From: Zygnema cylindricum
Taxonomy: Eukaryota > Streptophyta > Zygnematophyceae > Zygnematales > Zygnemataceae
Assembly: GCA_037447655.1 (NCBI GenBank)
Contig: JBBHKE010002856.1
Coordinates: forward strand, 1 to 24,044
DNA: 24,044 nucleotides
Reading direction: 5' to 3'
The notes under the pieces are model-generated. The model saw only the letters and a program-made list of their open reading frames with translations. It did no database searches and was not told the origin of the DNA. The position numbers and the translations under genes are program-made. Positions 19,785 to 24,044 of the stretch are shown here, in pieces. How positions within the stretch are numbered: the first letter of the stretch is position 1; every line of letters begins with the position of its first letter.

Positions 19785-22350
19785 CGCCCAACAACCTTGG
19801 TTGTCACTTTCGAAAATTCCAAAATGCTTTCAATGATGCAACTATGCAAGTCATCAACCGATGTCTGAGTGGACGAACGATCTTCCATTTTTTTAGTTTT
19901 CCCGTACGAACCATCTCCTATCTCACTGTATATATTGTCCCTCCATAGGACGATGTTCGCTAGAAGGTCGACCATGGGAAGGCATGCGCATAGAGCCATG
20001 GGTTTTATGCCGGCGTCATTCATTCTTGTTACTTAGTGTCACGTCGATGTATCATCTAACCGTCTACAAACGGGATGTGACATGTATCGGATGACGGCTC
20101 GTGGCTACAGTACTTGTGAGGTCGCCTTCCTTCAAGATGCCCATAATCCACATTGCAACATGTACCACACCACAGTATTAAACTGATGTCACGTGTGAAG
20201 AAAAACAAAACAAAAAAAAACAGAAAAAATAATAGAGAGGGAAACATTTAAGTCAAACAAGTCATGTGACTATCTGAGCAAGTGAGCAAGTGTAGTACAT
20301 CCATGGGTGACCCATAGAGTATTTTCCGATGAAAAATAATGGGTTAAAACTTAAAACTAGGTTTTCACACGTTTAAACAACTAAAAAACCAAAAAAACGT
20401 TTTATATTTTTCAGGATATCAGCTCTAAACATTTCACTACCGCTAGGTGAAAGCATCGTCGAAAACGACAAAGCAAAAACGGGTCTTACGTAATTCAAAC
20501 CGAAGACTCTTGTGAGTTGTGACACCCTCGTCGAGCCCATGTACGGACAGAATGTACTGTAGAACTCCCAGGCGTCATCGTCACGCCGCATGAAGCCATG
20601 CATCGATCGATTTCAAGGAAAACATCACCGAGCGCCAAATGACGACAGCAGCGGCTTTCCCGACATCGAGCTTTGCTGGTTTGGCCTACAATATACATTA
20701 TATAACACTTTCATACTTTCAAGTATCCACATACATTTTTCAAATACATGTATCCAGCGGGACAACTGGTAGAGTCGGTGCTGTCGGAAATTGTTTCGGC
20801 CAATAGGATCACTCCCGCACTGGAATTTCCGTTGCGCGAATCAACATGAGGCGCTAGAGTGACCTTGGATTATTGGTTTTTCTGGCAAAATAAGTTGAAA
20901 TTGAGAACACTGATCAGTTTACCGCAGCCTCTTGTGTCTCTCTGTTGTCTATTTGAATCTCTGACGTTGACCGTTTGTTCCTATTTTTGTTTTTTTATGT
21001 TTCCACCAAAAGTGTTTGAGCCTCTTTGGTTTACCCTTTTTATTGTTTTGCTGTGTTGACAAACATTTCCTTTTTTTGACTCACTTTGACAGTTTCAATT
21101 ATTAGGAACATTTTCACATTTCCACACTACTTCAGGATTAAGCAAAACCTCCATGCCTCGTCGTGAGAGGAAGTAAGACTTTGTTCTATTAATTTGAACC
21201 AATTAGACTGACAACGAATTTAAAGCCAAATTCCACTTAAAGACCCGTGACTTATGTTCCCACACTAAGATATTTGCCTATTTGCACTTTGAGCTTATAA
21301 TGCACTGACATACTACACATTAACACAAGCCCAACAGGTAATGAACAAAAAGCTATCAAAACAAAGCAAACAAGAAAAATACAAAGCTACGAAGTATAAA
21401 AAATACGAATCGTATGGTATTTTTTTTGGTTAAATACCATGAGCTTCGCATGTGGCAAGCTTTTATCTCTAATCTCGATGCCTTCTTGAAAAAGCTTGGT
21501 ATTTAAACAGCGCAAATTTTTAAAACAAGTCAGCCACGAAACTCCCACAGCCAACCAAATGCCTCGAATGCTCTTGTTCAAACAACTGAAGCTACCGAAC
21601 TAGTGACAAATCGTCACCAGCACACAGTTTGCTGTTAATACTTCAAAAGAAAAAGAATGAAAAAAAAAGAAAAAGGAAAGAAAAAAAAAAGAAAAAAAGA
21701 AAAGGGAGTTTGAAAAAGACACTCATGCAAAAAGGTCAGAGTTTATCTGTGAAACGAAGTCGATCCAAGAAAGAGATGCGGAAAAATGAACTGGAAAGGT
21801 AATTTAGAGTTAATTATTTCTTTGTATCCTATTTTAACTTTTCAAACGCATTTTAGTGTCGAACATTTGAAGAAAACTTATTTTGCAAAAACCATTTTAA
21901 AACCTCGTTTCATCCAATTGCTGCTTTTATTACAGAGACAACCTTCGTTATCAACAATTCCAAAACTTAAAAAAAAAAGTATTTTAAAAAAAGGAACAAC
22001 TGAATCTTGACCTACATCACAAAAGGTAAAAGCAAATAACTAAACACAAGAAATATCTTAAAACCCCCCCCCGATTCCACAATAACTGTGGTTTGTGAAA
22101 ACAAAAACCCCAAAAGACAAAAATAAAAAAAAGACATAACATCCAAAATAAGAATCAAAAGGTGACCTGAAATTACACCGACCTTTACAACGATTCAATC
22201 TCGGAATCGACAAGAGCTACGTCAAAAAGTAAGCCCGTAAAAAAGAAAAACTAAAAGAAAAAAAAAAAAGTTCCCAAAATAGAAGAAAAAATAGAAAAGA
22301 AAAGAAAAGGAAAAGGGAACAAAAGAAAAAAAGAAAAAAGGAGATGGAAC
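19785..22350. other. Long stretch without a recognised gene
   Basis: Only short open frames are present (for example 19766-20023 and 20373-20603 on the minus strand), none with a motif I can name. A-rich simple sequence lies at about 21656-21710 and 22120-22345. The stretch may be intron of the plus-strand ATPase gene and 3' flank of the minus-strand AXR4-like gene. Confidence 0.5.
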
Positions 22351-22354
22351 TGAC

Positions 22355-22534
22355 TTAGTGTGAATGGCTACAGCCTGGTCCATGGCTATGGCCACCATGT
22401 CCATGGCTTCTCATGGCGTTAAATTGCCTCTGAATGTGTTCCGGTATCTCTTCCTTTGGAGGAGACCACTTGGTGGGAGGAAGAGAATGAACAAACGACA
22501 AAATAAGTCGAGCGATTTCCTCGGGAACATCCTC
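22355..22534 (-). CDS. AXR4: Last exon of an AUXIN RESPONSE 4-like (alpha/beta-hydrolase fold) protein
   Basis: The exon starts right after a good acceptor (TTTGGATTTGCAG, minus strand) at 22534 in phase 0, encodes 59 residues and ends with TAA at 22357-22355. It opens EDVPEEIARLILSFVHSLP, the usual last helix of an alpha/beta hydrolase. It then continues KEEIPEHIQRQFNAM and ends in a His-rich tail (HGHGGHSHGPGCSHSH). The order hydrolase helix, SLP, EE.IPEHIQ, His-rich tail matches my memory of plant AXR4, an ER membrane protein needed to deliver the auxin influx carrier AUX1 to the plasma membrane. I cannot check that alignment here. Another plant alpha/beta hydrolase is the alternative. Earlier exons should lie at higher coordinates but none is visible up to 24044, so the gene is partial here or is a fragment. 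Confidence 0.65.
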   Translation of the reverse strand, partial: EDVPEEIARLILSFVHSLPPTKWSPPKEEIPEHIQRQFNAMRSHGHGGHSHGPGCSHSH

Positions 22535-22863
22535 CTGCAAATCCAAAGACGAACCAAATCGCATCAGAAACAAAGGAAGAGGGAATGACATACGGAATGG
22601 GAATAGACCTATTTAAATGAAATAAATTATGGGTGATGACCTGACGGCACATATTTCTTGTCCTCCAAGGGGGAATTGTTTTATATGCAGAACCTTGGAA
22701 TGGGAAAGGATTCGCATAAAAAATATAAAATAGGGCTTCAAACTCAATTCAATTCTTATGTTCAAACTTGAAGCACTCTGAGAATATACAGGTGGAGAAT
22801 GAGAGAGAAGGGACAAGAGAGAAGAGAGAGAGGAGAGGGGGAGAGGGAGAGAGGGAGAGAGAG

Positions 22864-22898
22864 GTTTTTGCATGTATCCGCGGGTATAAATCCCGACG
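22864..22898 (+). repeat. Decayed duplicate of the ATPase exon's splice acceptor
   Basis: GTTTTTGCATGTATCCGCGG and the following bases match 22931-22965 (GTTTTTGCAGGTATACGCGG...) at most positions, offset by 67 bp. The copy has CAT where the functional acceptor has CAG, and its reading frame soon meets TAG. Confidence 0.75.
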
Positions 22899-22940
22899 TA
22901 TAGAAGCAAATGTATGACAGAAAGATGTCGGTTTTTGCAG

Positions 22941-23144
22941 GTATACGCGGGTATAAAGCCCGATGGAAAGGCCAAGTTTGTGGAAAAGTTGCAGAGGGAG
23001 GGAGGCAAGGTAGCCATGGTGGGAGATGGATTGAATGATGCAGCGGCTCTGGCTCAGGCTGATGTGGGCATAGCCATGGCGGGAGGAGTCGGGGCGGCCA
23101 GTGAGGTGGCCTCCATCGTCCTCATGCACGACAATTTGTCACAG
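22941..23144 (+). CDS. PAA1: Internal exon of a chloroplast-type Cu+ P1B-ATPase (PAA/HMA family)
   Basis: The exon is bounded by TTTTTGCAG| at 22940 and |GTGAGA at 23145. It is 204 bp, phase 0 at both ends, 68 residues. It begins [18 protein letters not shown] and contains the P-type ATPase hinge motif [20 protein letters not shown], then [19 protein letters not shown] and HDNLSQ. GDGxND forms part of the Mg2+/phosphorylation site and links to the M7 helix. The wording AAAL...GAASEVA.IVLM is closer, as I remember them, to PAA1/HMA6 (inner chloroplast envelope, copper into stroma) than to PAA2/HMA8 (thylakoid), but one exon cannot settle it. The DKTGT, TGE and CPC parts are not in the window, so neighbouring introns exceed about 2 kb upstream and 0.9 kb downstream, or this is a lone fragment. 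No stop or frameshift is present. Confidence 0.85.
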
Positions 23145-23155
23145 GTGAGAAAAAG

Positions 23156-23203
23156 GGAGTGTTAAGGGGTGTGTCAAGAGGTGTGTTAAGAGGAGTGTTA
23201 AGA
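23156..23203 (+). repeat. 12-bp tandem repeat, four copies
   Basis: Four consecutive units of GG(A/T)GTGT(T/C)AAG(A/G) begin 11 bases after the splice donor of the ATPase exon. Confidence 0.82.
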
Positions 23204-23310
23204 GTGAGGGAAATTTTTGTTGGAAAAAATACCATTTTGGAAATGCGGGAAATTTCGGTCGGGAATTTTGGATGTTTGTTCCAATTGAGAGACACACGTG
23301 AAGTATTTAT

Positions 23311-23540
23311 TTTAATGGGTCTTTACAGTAATGGGTATTTGTACTAACGATTACTTATACATATGGGTAGGTATAGTGATGGGTATTTTTACTAATAAGT
23401 ATGTATACTAGTGGGTACTTATACCAACGATTACTTATACTTATGAGTACTTATACTAATTGGTGTTTATAGTAATGGGTGTTTATGCTAATGGGTATTT
23501 ATACTAATGGGTGTTTATACTAGTGCTATTGGGTTTTTAC
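23311..23540 (+). repeat. 16-bp minisatellite, 13 units plus a longer last one
   Basis: Units follow one another with no length change, consensus ACTAATGGGTATTTAT: 13 units from 23311 to 23518, then a 22-base variant to 23540. Divergent units ACTAACGATTACTTAT and ACCAACGATTACTTAT stand five units apart. It lies in the presumed intron after the ATPase exon. Confidence 0.88.
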
Positions 23541-23670
23541 ACTAGTTGTGAAGTGTGGTAAACTGCACGGTAAAGCTCATATTATGCACTTTTTCTGCTA
23601 GATTTTTCCATAGTCAACGGAATGTCGTAAATCTTCCACTTTATTGATTACTGTACATATTTTGCACTAC

Positions 23671-23960
23671 TCCGCCTATCGTCATACGCACGAATGTTTT
23701 TCCCCACCACCAAACTAACCTTTTTAAATGCACACATGTCCGATTTCCGTTTGGAGACCGCCAATTGAAAGGTAAGAATCTTACCTTCCATCGGGGCCGT
23801 TGGATTATCAATTATTAATCTGGCAAGTGTGCACAGAGAAAAGTTGATTTAAATGGTGAAAAAAACATGAAAAGGAAGGTAAGAATCTCATCTTTCCATC
23901 GCGACCATCGGATTAATTGATTAAGTGGTTTAAGATTTATTAATCCGAGCCTGTACACAC
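23671..23960. mobile_element. Relic of a related miniature element
   Basis: CTCCGCCTATCGTCATACGC after TA resembles the terminal repeat at 6933. Inside are words shared with the other members: CACACATGTCCGATT, CCGCCAATTGAAAGGTAAGA, AGAGAAAAGTTGATTTAAAT and GGTGAAAAAAAC. GGTAAGAATC and CCATCG..G.CC(A/G)TCGGATTA are repeated a second time at 23877-23915, so the relic is rearranged or two are joined. The right boundary is not clear. Confidence 0.5.
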
Positions 23961-24044
23961 GTAAATTTTTCCAATCAAACCACCACCCCTTTTTGTAAGC
24001 ACGCATACTGCTATCCGCCTCATCACGTTTTATACATGTCATTA

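Noticed and set aside
20056-20247. Cys/His-containing minus-strand frame (CGTCC...HKYC)
   Set aside because: Too short, no known zinc-binding spacing and no neighbouring coding evidence.
20764-20835. TGGTAGAGTCGG resembling a Pol III A box, with a weak B-box-like GCGCGAATC downstream
   Set aside because: The second box has mismatches and no cloverleaf or SINE tail is visible.

Overview
The window looks like nuclear DNA of a green plant (streptophyte) with a large, repeat-rich genome. Three conserved coding segments support this: an intact VQ-motif protein, one internal exon of a chloroplast-type (PAA) copper P-type ATPase, and a last exon resembling AUXIN RESPONSE 4. Isolated exons, canonical GT/AG splice sites, long purine/pyrimidine tracts and many transposons fit a plant with long introns. 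The species cannot be fixed from sequence alone.

Layout. 1-2600: AG-rich low complexity, a 36-bp-stem hairpin from a decayed miniature transposon (1171-1248) and otherwise nothing recognisable. 2668-3618 (-): single-exon VQ gene with a pyrimidine-rich leader. 3720-6060: no gene seen. 6064-8708: a cluster of miniature inverted-repeat elements with TA target duplications that share one terminal-repeat family. 9283-18982: one 9.7-kb DNA transposon of the same terminal-repeat family, also flanked by TA. 18985-19782: a second, unrelated non-coding element abutting it. 19785-22350: no gene seen. 22355-22534 (-): AXR4-like last exon. 22941-23144 (+): PAA-type ATPase exon. 23156-23540: two tandem repeats. 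From about 23671: another miniature-element relic.

The most interesting object is the 9.7-kb element. On its minus strand it carries a spliced DDE_1 (pogo/Tc5-like) transposase with a CENP-B-type helix-turn-helix and three catalytic aspartates. The gene is now broken by a stop, a frameshift and a lost splice donor. Inside its 3.1-kb first intron lies a second, unrecognised same-strand open region (acidic/Arg-rich, Pro-rich, ending in a coiled coil). Spread through the element are about a dozen short palindromes built on AGCGACGA...TCGTCGCT. Three clusters at its left contain two palindromes each, 51-52 bp apart, about five helical turns. This looks like an ordered protein-binding or structural array belonging to the element. 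The neighbouring miniature elements share its terminal repeats and are plausible non-autonomous relatives.

The host genes show no operon-like or pathway link to one another. The AXR4-like exon (-) and the ATPase exon (+) are only about 400 bp apart on opposite strands, and no partner exons are visible for either. They are either interleaved genes with long introns or isolated gene fragments.
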